64,000 nt of DNA, from positions 979,127 through 1,043,126 of the forward strand of contig NZ_HG964936.1 in assembly GCF_000613245.1 (NCBI RefSeq), in the 5' to 3' direction. The notes below the pieces were generated by a model that did no database searches, was not told where the DNA came from, and worked only from the letters and a program-made list of their open reading frames with translations. The number at the start of each line of letters is the position of its first letter. Positions within the stretch are counted from its first letter, which is position 1. This stretch comes from Mycobacterium asiaticum DSM 44297. GTDB lineage: Bacteria > Actinomycetota > Actinomycetes > Mycobacteriales > Mycobacteriaceae. This document shows, in pieces, positions 16,559 through 25,189 of this stretch. The position numbers were made by a program, and so were the translations under genes.

Positions 16559-16627
16559 ACGTTCCGACCGCATTGAGCCAACAGTGCACGACCATTCCAC
16601 GGGAAACCCCACCTGAGAGGGACGTCA

Positions 16628-19600
16628 GTGGTCTTCCGCGCAGACCAGGAGATCGGACGCGATCTGGCCGCGGTCGACTGGGCGTCCACCCCGCTGGGAC
16701 CGGTCGAGGACTGGCCGCAAAGTTTGCGTACGGCCGTGAACATCCTCCTGTCGTCCCAATTTTCGATGTGGATGGGATGGGGCCCGGAACTCACCTTCTT
16801 TTGCAACTCCGCCTACCGCCGCGACACACTTGGCCGGAAATACCCGTGGGCACTGGGTCGCCCGGCGAGCGAAGTCTGGGCCGAGATCTGGGCCGACATC
16901 GGGCCGCGCGTCGACCGCGTCCTGTCGAGCGGCGAAGCCACCTGGGACGAGGCACTGTTGCTCATCCTGGAACGGTCCGGGTATCCCGAAGAGACCTACC
17001 ACACCTTCTCCTACAGCCCGTTGCATGACGAAGACGCCAGCGTCGTCGGCATGCTGTGTGTGGTCAGCGAAGACACCGAACGGGTCATCGCGGAACGGCG
17101 GATGGCCACGCTGCGGGATCTGGGGTCGGACCCGAGCGTGGTCCGCACCGAGCGCCAGATGCTCGATTTCGCAGCCGGACAACTCGCCAACAATCCCTAC
17201 GATCTGCCGTTCACCCTGACCTACCTCTTCGGGGACGACGGCGACGCGCACCTCGCCGGCCTCAGCGGTATTCCCCGTGGGCATCCCGCCGCTCCCGAAA
17301 CTCTGCCGCGCGACGGAGGTGGCGTCTGGCCTGTGCAGCGAGCAGCTCAAGGTGACCCTGAACTGATCGAAGTCGACGGCGGCGCAATGGATCTGCCGAG
17401 CGGTGCCTGGGCCGATCCGCCCGCACAGGTGCTGGTGGTGCCGCTGTTGCAGCGCGGCGGCACACCCGTCGGATTTCTGGTCGCCGCGCTGAACCGGCAC
17501 CGTGAAATCGATGATGGCTACTGGGGTTTCGTCGAGTTGGTGGCCGGATACATCGCCGCAGGGGTGGGTAGTGCGCGCAGCTACCAGACCCAACAGCGAC
17601 GCGCCGAGGAGCTCGCCGAGCTCGACCGTGCCAAGACCACCTTCTTTTCCAACATCAGTCACGAGTTCCGCACACCGCTCACGTTGATCCTCGGACCAAT
17701 CGACCAGCTGCGCAGCCGGGTTGGCGGTGTCGACGAGCCGGCGCGACAAGAACTGGAGTTGGTGTATCGCAACGGTTTACGGCTGGCGAAGCTGGTGAAC
17801 ACGCTGCTCGACTTCTCCCGCATCGAGGCCGGCCGAATGCACGCCCGATTCGAGCCCGTCGAACTCTCCTCGGTTACAGCGGAATTGGCCAGTGTGTTCC
17901 GCTCGGCGATCGACCAGGCCGGGTTGACGTTCACTGTCGACTGCCCGCCCCTGGGCGAGCCGGTGTACCTCGACCGTGAGATGTGGGAGAAGGTGGTGCT
18001 GAACCTACTCTCCAATGCGCTGAAGTTCACCTTCGACGGCGAGATCAGCGTCCGGGTCTCTCGCGACAGTCAAGCGGTGGTGACCGTGAGCGACACCGGG
18101 ATCGGTGTGCCGTCCGCGGAGATGCCCCGGCTATTCGAGCGTTTCCACCGCATCGAATCCGCGCGGGCCCGCTCGGCCGAAGGTAGCGGTATCGGGCTGG
18201 CACTGGTCAAAGAGCTCGTCAGCCTGCACGGCGGCACCATCACCGCGGACAGCCGCGAAGGTCTTGGCACCACTTTCACGGTCCGGCTGCCGTTCGGTGC
18301 GGCTCATCTGCCGGCCGACGATGTCGTGGCGCCATCGGAAACGCGCTCGGCGACCGGGGCGATCGCGGCACCGTACGTGCAGGAGGCGCTGCGCTGGCTG
18401 CCGGGCGACACCGCCAGCACCCCGGCTGTACCGGCGCTGGCACCCGCGGCCGCCCAGGGCGAACGCGAAGGCGTGCGAGCGCGCGTGCTCATCGCCGACG
18501 ACAACGTCGACATGCGCGAGTACCTCTCCAATCTGCTCACCGCCGCGGGTTACGAGGTAAGTGGTTACGGTGACGGAATTTTGGCGCTGGGGGCGATCCG
18601 CTCTCGGCTGCCCGACCTGGTGATCAGCGACCTCATGATGCCGGGCCTGGACGGTCTGCAGCTATTGGCGGCGCTGCGTAAGGATCCGCGGACTGCCGCA
18701 CTGCCCGTGCTGCTGCTCTCGGCCCGCGCGGGCCAGGAGGCCTCGGTCGAAGGCCTGCTGGCCGGAGCCGACGACTATCTGGTCAAACCGTTCGCCGCTG
18801 CCGACCTGCTGGCCCGAGTCCGCGCGAATGTCCAACTGGCGCGCCTGCGCAACTATCACGCCCGCTGGCGCACCGCCCTGGTGGACTCGCTACAGGAGGC
18901 GTTCTTCGTCTGCGACGAGCGCGGCACCATCGTCGAGATCAACGCCGCCTTCACCGAAATTCTGGGCTATGGATCTGAACACCTGCCGTATGAACCGGTG
19001 CATCCCTGGTGGCCGGACGCCGCGACCGAGCCGGATTCTCGCCAACAGGTCGAGGGTGCGTTCGCCGAACTGTTGACCAAGACACAAGGCGCATTTACGG
19101 TGCCCGTTACACATCGTGATGGTCATCGGCTGTGGATCAACGTCAGTTTCAACCACGCCACCGACCCCGACTCCGGACAGCGGGTCATGGTGGGCACGTT
19201 CCGTGACGTCACGGCGGAGCACTATGCGGTGCAAAGCCAAACGGCGTTGGCTGGACTCAATCAACAACTGGTGCAGGCGGATACGTTGCGCCAAGCGCTG
19301 CAGGGCGCACTCGAGGTACTCAGCGGGGTGTGGCGGGCCCGGCGGGTCCTGGGCGCGACGTTCATCGGCGAACTACCGGAGAACCCCGTGCCGAACCTGC
19401 TGTGTGCCGGTGAACCGGCCAAATGGACAGAGCTGGCAGCACGCCAACGTGAATTGATCGAATCACTGCGGGGCGCGGATCTGTTGAGCATCATCGCCGA
19501 AGCCGGGGCGGCGGGCATCGCGTTGCAGCATCCGCGCGGCCGATTGGTGGTCTGGGTTCAGCTGTCCGAGCATCGTCGCTTCACCCGCGAGGATCGCACC

Positions 19601-20743
19601 CTGCTCACGGTGTTGGGCGGCCGGCTCAGCCAGGGGCTGCAACGCGTCTATCAGCTGGACGAACAGCGGGAAACCGCTGTGGCGCTTCAGCACGCGATGC
19701 TCGGCCCTGCGACGCTGCCGGACGGTTTCGCGGTGCGTTACCGCCCGGCCAGTCACCCGCTTCAGGTCGGCGGCGACTGGTACGACGTCGTCGAACTCGA
19801 CGACGATCGCGTGGCACTGATCGTGGGCGACTGTGTCGGCCACGGGTTGGCAGCCGCGACCGTCATGGGTCAATTGCGCAGCGCGTGCCGCGCACTGCTG
19901 CTCGAGCAGCCCAGTCCGGGCGCCGCGCTGGGCGCGCTCGACCGTTTCGCGGCGCGACTGCCGGGGGCCCGCTGCACCACGGCCTTTTGTGCCGTGTTGA
20001 GCCGTGACACCGGGGAGTTGGTGTACTCCAGTGCCGGTCATCCGCCGCCGATCATGGTGTACGCCGACGGCACCACGGTCATGCTCGGCGGGGAGCACGG
20101 CTTGCCGCTGGCGCTGCGGCCGCAGTGGAACCGCCCGGAGACCCACGTGATCATGCCGCCGCGCGCGACGCTGTTGCTCTACACCGACGGCCTGATTGAG
20201 CGGCGCGGTTTGTCACTCGACGACGGCATGACCCGGGCCGCCGACGTCGTGCAGGACGGCCGCTCGCACGGACTGGAAGAGGTGGCGGACGAACTCATGT
20301 CTGTGCTGGAGCCCGGTGGTGGCTATCCAGACGACGTGGCCATGCTCCTGTATCGGCAACCGGCGCCGCTGGCGATGGAGATCTCCGCCGACGCCAGCGA
20401 ACTCGCTCCGAGCCGAGCCGCCTTGCGCAGCTGGCTGACTCAGGCGGGAGTCGACCCCGATCAGATCCAGGACGTGCTCGTGGCCACGGGTGAAGCCGTA
20501 GCCAACGCGATCGAACACGGCCTGCGTGACCGCCCCGCGGGCACCGTCTCATTGCGTGCGACCGCGATTGTCGACCGACTGCAGGTGACCGTGGCCGACA
20601 CCGGGGTCTGGAAGCCTCCGGCCGAGGTACCCGGCTTCAGCCGCGGCCGCGGCATCGACCTGATGCGGGTCCTGATGGAGGATCTCAGCATCGATTCCAG
20701 TGAAGCGGGAACGACTGTTCACATGTACGCAAGGATCACCTGA
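16628..20743 (+). CDS. Hybrid histidine kinase / SpoIIE phosphatase / RsbW-like fusion
   Basis: A 1371-residue soluble signalling protein. Domains in order: PAS-like sensor (~1-155); GAF-like region (~160-325); HisKA with 'SNISHEFRTPLTLILGP' (His345) and HATPase_c with 'GSGIGLALVKELVSLHGG' (to ~560); receiver domain ~618-740 with 'IADDN', phospho-acceptor Asp668 ('VISDLMMPG') and 'DDYLVKPF'; PAS (~745-865); GAF-like (~875-1025); PP2C/SpoIIE phosphatase from ~1040 with 'GGDWYDV' and 'VGDCVGHGLAAATVM'; and a C-terminal RsbW-type ATPase (~1240-1371) with 'GEAVANAIEHG'. It thus joins a phosphorelay to both partner-switch enzymes. The start is GTG 16628 after GAGAGGGA. It overlaps the STAS gene by one base. 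Confidence 0.9.
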   Translation: MVFRADQEIGRDLAAVDWASTPLGPVEDWPQSLRTAVNILLSSQFSMWMGWGPELTFFCNSAYRRDTLGRKYPWALGRPASEVWAEIWADIGPRVDRVLSSGEATWDEALLLILERSGYPEETYHTFSYSPLHDEDASVVGMLCVVSEDTERVIAERRMATLRDLGSDPSVVRTERQMLDFAAGQLANNPYDLPFTLTYLFGDDGDAHLAGLSGIPRGHPAAPETLPRDGGGVWPVQRAAQGDPELIEVDGGAMDLPSGAWADPPAQVLVVPLLQRGGTPVGFLVAALNRHREIDDGYWGFVELVAGYIAAGVGSARSYQTQQRRAEELAELDRAKTTFFSNISHEFRTPLTLILGPIDQLRSRVGGVDEPARQELELVYRNGLRLAKLVNTLLDFSRIEAGRMHARFEPVELSSVTAELASVFRSAIDQAGLTFTVDCPPLGEPVYLDREMWEKVVLNLLSNALKFTFDGEISVRVSRDSQAVVTVSDTGIGVPSAEMPRLFERFHRIESARARSAEGSGIGLALVKELVSLHGGTITADSREGLGTTFTVRLPFGAAHLPADDVVAPSETRSATGAIAAPYVQEALRWLPGDTASTPAVPALAPAAAQGEREGVRARVLIADDNVDMREYLSNLLTAAGYEVSGYGDGILALGAIRSRLPDLVISDLMMPGLDGLQLLAALRKDPRTAALPVLLLSARAGQEASVEGLLAGADDYLVKPFAAADLLARVRANVQLARLRNYHARWRTALVDSLQEAFFVCDERGTIVEINAAFTEILGYGSEHLPYEPVHPWWPDAATEPDSRQQVEGAFAELLTKTQGAFTVPVTHRDGHRLWINVSFNHATDPDSGQRVMVGTFRDVTAEHYAVQSQTALAGLNQQLVQADTLRQALQGALEVLSGVWRARRVLGATFIGELPENPVPNLLCAGEPAKWTELAARQRELIESLRGADLLSIIAEAGAAGIALQHPRGRLVVWVQLSEHRRFTREDRTLLTVLGGRLSQGLQRVYQLDEQRETAVALQHAMLGPATLPDGFAVRYRPASHPLQVGGDWYDVVELDDDRVALIVGDCVGHGLAAATVMGQLRSACRALLLEQPSPGAALGALDRFAARLPGARCTTAFCAVLSRDTGELVYSSAGHPPPIMVYADGTTVMLGGEHGLPLALRPQWNRPETHVIMPPRATLLLYTDGLIERRGLSLDDGMTRAADVVQDGRSHGLEEVADELMSVLEPGGGYPDDVAMLLYRQPAPLAMEISADASELAPSRAALRSWLTQAGVDPDQIQDVLVATGEAVANAIEHGLRDRPAGTVSLRATAIVDRLQVTVADTGVWKPPAEVPGFSRGRGIDLMRVLMEDLSIDSSEAGTTVHMYARIT

Positions 20744-21054
20744 TGGCCACACCGCTCACGCTGAACACGGACCGCGACGCCGACGGGACGCCGCGAGTGA
20801 CGGCCATCGGGGAAATCGACCTGAGCAACATCCACGTCTTCACTCGCGCGCTCGCCGCGGCCAACGGAGGTACCCGCGAACCCATCACCATCGATCTGAG
20901 TGCGGTCCGGTATCTGGACAGCGCCGGTATCAACGCACTTTTCGACCACGCCGACGTGGTCGACAACCTGCGCGTGATCGTTCACCCGTTGCTGGTCCGA
21001 GTGCTGACGGTCAGCGGTTTCAGCAAGATCGCGACGGTCGAAGCCGGCGGCTAG
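20743..21054 (+). CDS. STAS-domain anti-anti-sigma factor
   Basis: A 103-residue RsbV/SpoIIAA-like protein. 'DLSAVRYLDSAGINALF' holds the conserved phosphorylatable Ser60. When dephosphorylated by a SpoIIE-type phosphatase such proteins bind an RsbW-type kinase and free a sigma factor; the kinase re-phosphorylates them. The gene overlaps the hybrid protein stop (TGATG), which carries both a SpoIIE and an RsbW-like domain, so this is very likely its direct partner. The SigF-like factor at 11.6-12.3 kb is the likely output (inference). Confidence 0.88.
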   Translation: MATPLTLNTDRDADGTPRVTAIGEIDLSNIHVFTRALAAANGGTREPITIDLSAVRYLDSAGINALFDHADVVDNLRVIVHPLLVRVLTVSGFSKIATVEAGG

Positions 21055-21247
21055 CGCCTGAAAGACCGCGCCAGCAACCGTCTTCCGCTCACCGTGACTT
21101 ATATGAACTCGGTGTGTGCCAAGTCGCGACGACGGCGGCGCCCGGCCACCCGAAACCCGTCGTGACGTGCGGCGAACAGGGTTCGCGTCCGTAGACGGGC
21201 ATCAGGCAACCCCGCCCGCTCGACATGCCGACACCCCCGCTCTCTGT

Positions 21248-21253
21248 TAGCTT
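21248..21253 (+). promoter_or_regulatory. -10 box for the leaderless leader ORF of the sulfate operon
   Basis: TAGCTT fits TAnnnT and ends 6 bases before the A of the ATG at 21260, where transcription would start. This is the spacing of leaderless mycobacterial transcripts. No good -35 is seen; TCGACA at 21220-21225 is too far away. Confidence 0.5.
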
Positions 21254-21259
21254 TCGCGC

Positions 21260-21316
21260 ATGCAGACGGCAGCGGGCGTTTCGGAGCGTCGCGCCGTCGT
21301 GCGCTGTTGTCGCTGA
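21260..21316 (+). CDS. Cysteine-rich leader peptide (attenuator sORF) of the sulfate operon
   Basis: An 18-codon ORF, MQTAAGVSERRAVVRCCR, with two adjacent Cys codons before the last codon. Mycobacteria are known to place leaderless short ORFs with consecutive Cys codons upstream of the sulfate-uptake operon (subI), where ribosome stalling during cysteine shortage raises expression of the genes behind it. Here the ATG lies 6 bases after a TAGCTT -10 box and no Shine-Dalgarno precedes it, so it appears leaderless. The ORF ends 105 bases before subI. GACGGC in its second to fourth codons (21265-21270) is complementary to GCCGTC (21415-21420) beside the subI ribosome site, a possible attenuator pairing. 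Confidence 0.65.
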   Translation: MQTAAGVSERRAVVRCCR

Positions 21317-21421
21317 CTTTCGTACCCGTGCGCGGTGTGGTGTCGAGTCGACGATCAGCTCATGCAAACGCTCTCCGCAGCAACGGGATCCGCATACCTA
21401 AGTCCCGTCGGAAGGCCGTCC

Positions 21422-22450
21422 ATGACTCGCAGCGCATCCCGCTGGCGACATGTCGCGGCGTTGCTCGCAATCACCGGCCTCGTCGCCGCGTGCCACGGGG
21501 GTGCCAGCGACGCCATAGACGGCGGCGTCATCGATGCGGTGAACACCAGCATCACACTGGTCGCCTACTCCGTCCCGGAACCGGGGTGGAGCAAGGTGAT
21601 TCCGGCGTTCAACGCATCCGAGGAGGGACGCGGTGTGCAGGTGATCACCTCCTACGGCGCCTCCGGTGACCAGTCGCGCGGCGTGGTGGCCGGCAAGCCG
21701 GCGGACATCGTCAACTTCTCGGTGCAACCCGACATCAATCGACTGGTCAAGGCCGGCAAGGTCGCCGCGGACTGGGATACCGAAGCGGGCAAGGGCATCC
21801 CGTTCGGGTCGGTGGTGACCCTGGTGGTGCGCAAGGGTAACCCGAAGAACATCAGGAATTGGGACGACCTGTTGCGTCCGGGCATCGAGATCATCACCCC
21901 GAGCCCGCTGAGTTCTGGTTCGGCGAAGTGGAATCTATTGGCGCCGTACGCCGTCAAGAGTGGCGGCGGCCGCAACCCGCGGGCCGGCGTCGATTTCATC
22001 GACAGCCTGGTGCGCGACCACGTCAAACTTCGTCCCGGATCGGGCCGGGTGGCAACGGACGTCTTCATCGAGGGCAGTGGTGACGTGCTGATCAGTTACG
22101 AGAACGAGGCCATCGCGGCCGAGCGCCAGGGACAGGCGGTGGAGCACGTCAACCCGCCGCAGACCTTCAAGATCGAGAACCCGGTAGCGGTGGTGAGGAC
22201 CAGCCCACACCTCGATGCGGCCAGGATGTTCAAGAACTTCCAATACACCTCGGTGGCGCAACGGTTGTGGGCTGAGGCCGGCTTCCGCCCGATCGACCCG
22301 GCCGTCGCCGCCGATTTTCGTAACCAGTTTCCGGTACCGGTGAAGTTGTGGACGATCGCCGACCTGGGCGGCTGGGGAACCGTCGACGCGCAGCTGTTCG
22401 ACCGCAACACCGGCAGCATCACCAAGCTCTATCTGAAGGCGACCGGATGA
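21422..22450 (+). CDS. subI: Sulfate/thiosulfate-binding lipoprotein
   Basis: The 342-residue extracellular solute receptor of the sulfate ABC importer. The N-terminus is a lipoprotein signal with lipobox VAAC (Cys24). The mature part has the sulfate-binding block 'VPEPGWSKVIPAFN', 'TSYGASGDQSRGVVAGKPADIVNFS' and 'VLISYENEAIAAERQG', typical of SBP/CysP. ATG 21422 was chosen because GGAAGG lies 6 bases upstream and this start gives a proper signal peptide; the frame is open to 21335. Its stop overlaps cysT as ATGA. Confidence 0.92.
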   Translation: MTRSASRWRHVAALLAITGLVAACHGGASDAIDGGVIDAVNTSITLVAYSVPEPGWSKVIPAFNASEEGRGVQVITSYGASGDQSRGVVAGKPADIVNFSVQPDINRLVKAGKVAADWDTEAGKGIPFGSVVTLVVRKGNPKNIRNWDDLLRPGIEIITPSPLSSGSAKWNLLAPYAVKSGGGRNPRAGVDFIDSLVRDHVKLRPGSGRVATDVFIEGSGDVLISYENEAIAAERQGQAVEHVNPPQTFKIENPVAVVRTSPHLDAARMFKNFQYTSVAQRLWAEAGFRPIDPAVAADFRNQFPVPVKLWTIADLGGWGTVDAQLFDRNTGSITKLYLKATG

Positions 22451-23280
22451 CAGCTACTCTGCCTCGTCCTCCCGTGGTGGTGCCGAAACCGCCTGGGAGC
22501 ACCCCCCTTCGGGTCGGTGTCGCCACGTTGTGGCTGTCGGTCATCGTGCTACTGCCGTTGGCCGCGATCGCCTGGCAAGCGGTCGGCGGTGGCTGGGAGC
22601 ATTTTTGGCTCGCAGTCACTTCGCACGCCGCCCTGGAGTCGTTCAAGGTCACGTTGATCATCTCGGTCGTTGTCACCGTGCTGGACGTGATCTTCGGTGT
22701 CCTGGTCGCCTGGATGCTGGTGCGCGACGACTTCGCCTGGAAAGGCTTGCTGGACGCGGTCATTGACCTGCCGTTCGCGCTACCGACCATCGTCACCAGC
22801 TTGGTGATGCTGGCTCTGTACGGTGCGAGCAGTCCGATCGGCCTGCACCTGCAACACACCCCGCCCGGCGTGGCGATGGCGCTGGCCTTCGTGACGTTGC
22901 CCTTCGTGATCCGTGCCGTCCAGCCGGTCCTGCGTGAGATTGATCGGGAAGTCGAAGAGGCCGCGGCATCACTGGGCGCGGGCGGACGGAAGGTTTTCAC
23001 CTCGGTGGTGTTGCCGGCGTTGCTACCGGCCATCCTGTCCGGCGCGGGTCTGGCGTTCTCGCGGTGCATCGGTGAGTTCGGTTCGGTGGTGACGATCGGC
23101 GGGGCGGTACCGGGCAAGACCGAGGTGTCCTCGCAGTGGATACGCGCCCTGATCGAGAATGACGATCGCACCGCGGCCGCTGCGATATCCATTGTGCTGC
23201 TGTCTGTCTCGTTCAGCGTGCTGCTGATCCTGCGGATCATCAGCGGCCGCACCACCACGCGCGAGGAGCAGGCCGAGTGA
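22447..23280 (+). CDS. cysT: Sulfate ABC transporter permease CysT
   Basis: A 277-residue inner-membrane permease with six helices, half of the sulfate channel. The 'RKVFTSVVLPALLPAILSGAGLAFSRCIGEFGSVV' stretch contains the EAA loop that contacts the ATPase, followed by the CysT-type 'IGEFGS'. ATG 22447 overlaps the subI stop and the stop overlaps cysW as GTGA, so the three genes are translationally coupled. Confidence 0.92.
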   Translation: MTATLPRPPVVVPKPPGSTPLRVGVATLWLSVIVLLPLAAIAWQAVGGGWEHFWLAVTSHAALESFKVTLIISVVVTVLDVIFGVLVAWMLVRDDFAWKGLLDAVIDLPFALPTIVTSLVMLALYGASSPIGLHLQHTPPGVAMALAFVTLPFVIRAVQPVLREIDREVEEAAASLGAGGRKVFTSVVLPALLPAILSGAGLAFSRCIGEFGSVVTIGGAVPGKTEVSSQWIRALIENDDRTAAAAISIVLLSVSFSVLLILRIISGRTTTREEQAE

Positions 23281-24092
23281 CCACCTCGACCTGGGCCCGC
23301 TACCTGATCCGCTACGTGGGTTCGGGCTACATCGTTGCGATGCTGATCGTCCCGGTGTCGCTGATCCTGTGGCGGACGTTTCGGCCCGGCTTCCATCAGT
23401 TCTACGTCTGGATCACCACACCGGCGGCCATCTCGGCGCTGCAGCTGTCGCTGCTGGTGCTGGCGATCGTGGTGCCGCTCAACGTGATCTTTGGAGTACC
23501 CACAGCAATGCTGCTCTCCCGCAACAAGTTTCGTGGCAAGGGGGTGTTGCAGTCCATCATCGATCTGCCGTTCGCGGTATCCCCGATCATCGTCGGTGTG
23601 GCGTTGATCTCCGCGTGGGGATCGGCCGGCGCCCTCGGCTTCATCGAGCGCGATCTCGGCTTCCGGATCATCTACGGCGTGCCCGGCATCGTGCTGGCCA
23701 GCATCTTCGTCACCCTGCCGTTCATCGTGCGCGAGGTGCAACTGGTGCTCAACGAAGTGGGCACTGAACAGGAACAGGCGGCGGCAACGCTGGGATCGAG
23801 CTGGTGGCAGACGTTCTGGCGCATCACGTTGCCATCCATCCGCTGGGGCCTCACCTACGGCGTGGTGCTGACCGTGGCGCGCACGCTCGGTGAGTTCGGC
23901 GGGGTCATCATGGTGTCATCCAACCTGCCGGGCAGCACCCAGACGCTGACGCTGCTGGTCAATGACCGCTACAACCGCGGGCATGTCTACGGCGCCTACG
24001 CGTTGTCGACCCTGATGATGGGCGTTGCCATCGCCTTCCTGATCGTCAAGGTGATCCTGTTCATTCGCCGGAAGCGGAGTGCCGACGGCTGA
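23277..24092 (+). CDS. cysW: Sulfate ABC transporter permease CysW
   Basis: A 271-residue second permease subunit. The EAA loop 'EQEQAAATLGSSWWQTFWRITLPSI' and 'RTLGEFGGVIMVS' are CysW-like. It starts with GTG overlapping cysT. The usual next gene, cysA (ATPase), is missing: the C-terminal codons overlap by 32 bases the end of a convergent cupin gene. The ATPase must be encoded elsewhere or a shared one used. Confidence 0.92.
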   Translation: MTTSTWARYLIRYVGSGYIVAMLIVPVSLILWRTFRPGFHQFYVWITTPAAISALQLSLLVLAIVVPLNVIFGVPTAMLLSRNKFRGKGVLQSIIDLPFAVSPIIVGVALISAWGSAGALGFIERDLGFRIIYGVPGIVLASIFVTLPFIVREVQLVLNEVGTEQEQAAATLGSSWWQTFWRITLPSIRWGLTYGVVLTVARTLGEFGGVIMVSSNLPGSTQTLTLLVNDRYNRGHVYGAYALSTLMMGVAIAFLIVKVILFIRRKRSADG

Positions 24093-25074
24093 ACTGCATG
24101 TCCAGGCTGCGCAGGTGGGTCTGCAGCCCGGCGTCCTGCACCGGGATCAGGTGTGCCGGCGCGCCGGACTCGTTGTAGTGCGCGTGCCACATCCCCGGTG
24201 GGGTGGTGAAAGCCCCACCGGCCTGCCAGTCCACCCGGATCGGGTCGGCGATCTGACCGCGGTCGTCGAGCCGAGTGCCCAGCAGCGTGTAACAACCCGG
24301 CTGGGCGTCGAGAATCAGGTCCAGTGCCACCGACTGGTGCCGGTGTGGGCGCTGCTCCCGGCCGGGCGGCAGCACGCCGAACATCGCCCACAGCACATGC
24401 GTCAGGGTCAACGTCTGCTGCTGCTCGGCGTTGGCCAACAGCACGCTCACCCGGTTCTTGTTGTTGGCCCCGGGCTGCGCGGCGATCTGCTGGAGTTCGG
24501 CGACGGCGTCCGCGCGACGGAACTTGGTGGGGCGGAACCGCGCCTCGGTAGCCCGGACGCCCAGATACCGCAGCAGCGGCTCGTCGTGCACCCAGTACAT
24601 CGCCGCGTCGGCGTCGGCATAGAACACCGTGTGCGCGCCCGCGGGCAGGGTTAGAAAGTCGCCCTTTTCCCACTGGACCAGCCGGCCGTCGACCGCCGCC
24701 ATGCCGCGCCCGTACAGGACGTAGTACAGCTGCGAGGTGGCGTTCGGGTTTGTGTCGATCTGCTCACCCGCCCGGATCCGCACGAAGTTGGCCAGCAGCG
24801 CCGGGCTGGTGGCGTCACCGGTCGTGATGCCCATGTCACCGGAGAGGTCCAGCGGGATGATGCCGGTGGGCTGGTCCTGGTACAGCTGGGAGCTGAACTG
24901 GGCGATCGGCACCCGAGGGGTGTGCCCGGAGCCGATGGGGTCGGCGGCCTGGGTGTACTCGAAGTAGCGGGCGTCATCGGCCCAGTCCTCGAACCTGCCC
25001 TCGAATCCAAACTCGGCGACATCGGCCATCGGTGCCGGGATGGTGGGGTCCAACGTGTCTGCCGTGATTGTCAT
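24061..25074 (-). CDS. Bicupin dioxygenase-like protein
   Basis: A 337-residue double-cupin protein resembling gentisate 1,2-dioxygenases and related ring-cleaving enzymes. The first barrel (~95-160) has 'YYVLYGRGMAAVDG' and 'WEKGDFLTLPAGA'. The second (~225-310) has 'EQRPHRHQSVALDLIL' with the metal-type His-x-His and 'PPGMWHAHYN'. ATG 25074 is preceded by GAAGGAGACGC. It is divergent from a GntR regulator and overlaps cysW by 32 bases at its 3' end. Iron binding and the substrate are inferred from the fold only. Confidence 0.75.
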   Translation of the reverse strand: MTITADTLDPTIPAPMADVAEFGFEGRFEDWADDARYFEYTQAADPIGSGHTPRVPIAQFSSQLYQDQPTGIIPLDLSGDMGITTGDATSPALLANFVRIRAGEQIDTNPNATSQLYYVLYGRGMAAVDGRLVQWEKGDFLTLPAGAHTVFYADADAAMYWVHDEPLLRYLGVRATEARFRPTKFRRADAVAELQQIAAQPGANNKNRVSVLLANAEQQQTLTLTHVLWAMFGVLPPGREQRPHRHQSVALDLILDAQPGCYTLLGTRLDDRGQIADPIRVDWQAGGAFTTPPGMWHAHYNESGAPAHLIPVQDAGLQTHLRSLDMQFSRRHSASGE

Positions 25075-25111
25075 GGCTTCGCGTCTCCTTCTCGACTACT
25101 TATATTCAAAT

Positions 25112-25129
25112 CGTATCTATCATGTATCT
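25112..25129. promoter_or_regulatory. Candidate GntR site: GTATCTA direct repeat
   Basis: GTATCTA occurs at 25112-25118 and 25123-25129, an 11-bp period (one helical turn), inside the AT-rich gap between the divergent cupin and GntR genes. It may be the regulator operator or overlap the promoters. Confidence 0.35.
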
Positions 25130-25189
25130 AAGATGCAAGCGGAGGTCGCCGCTACAGTCGGGATACGACTTAGCCGCAAGGAGGACGGC

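Larger units (their letters stand above)
21055..21421 (+). other. 367-bp leader region before subI
   Basis: This gap between the STAS gene and subI holds the leaderless Cys-rich sORF (21260-21316), its -10 box, and a 105-base post-sORF leader likely to fold for attenuation. The first ~190 bases (21055-21245) show no gene or clear terminator. No SAM or cobalamin riboswitch core was recognised. Confidence 0.6.

Noticed and set aside
22419..23741. 440-codon minus-strand open frame opposite cysT and cysW
   Set aside because: Runs antisense through two clear permease genes; composition is low-complexity Ser/Thr/Arg with no motif.
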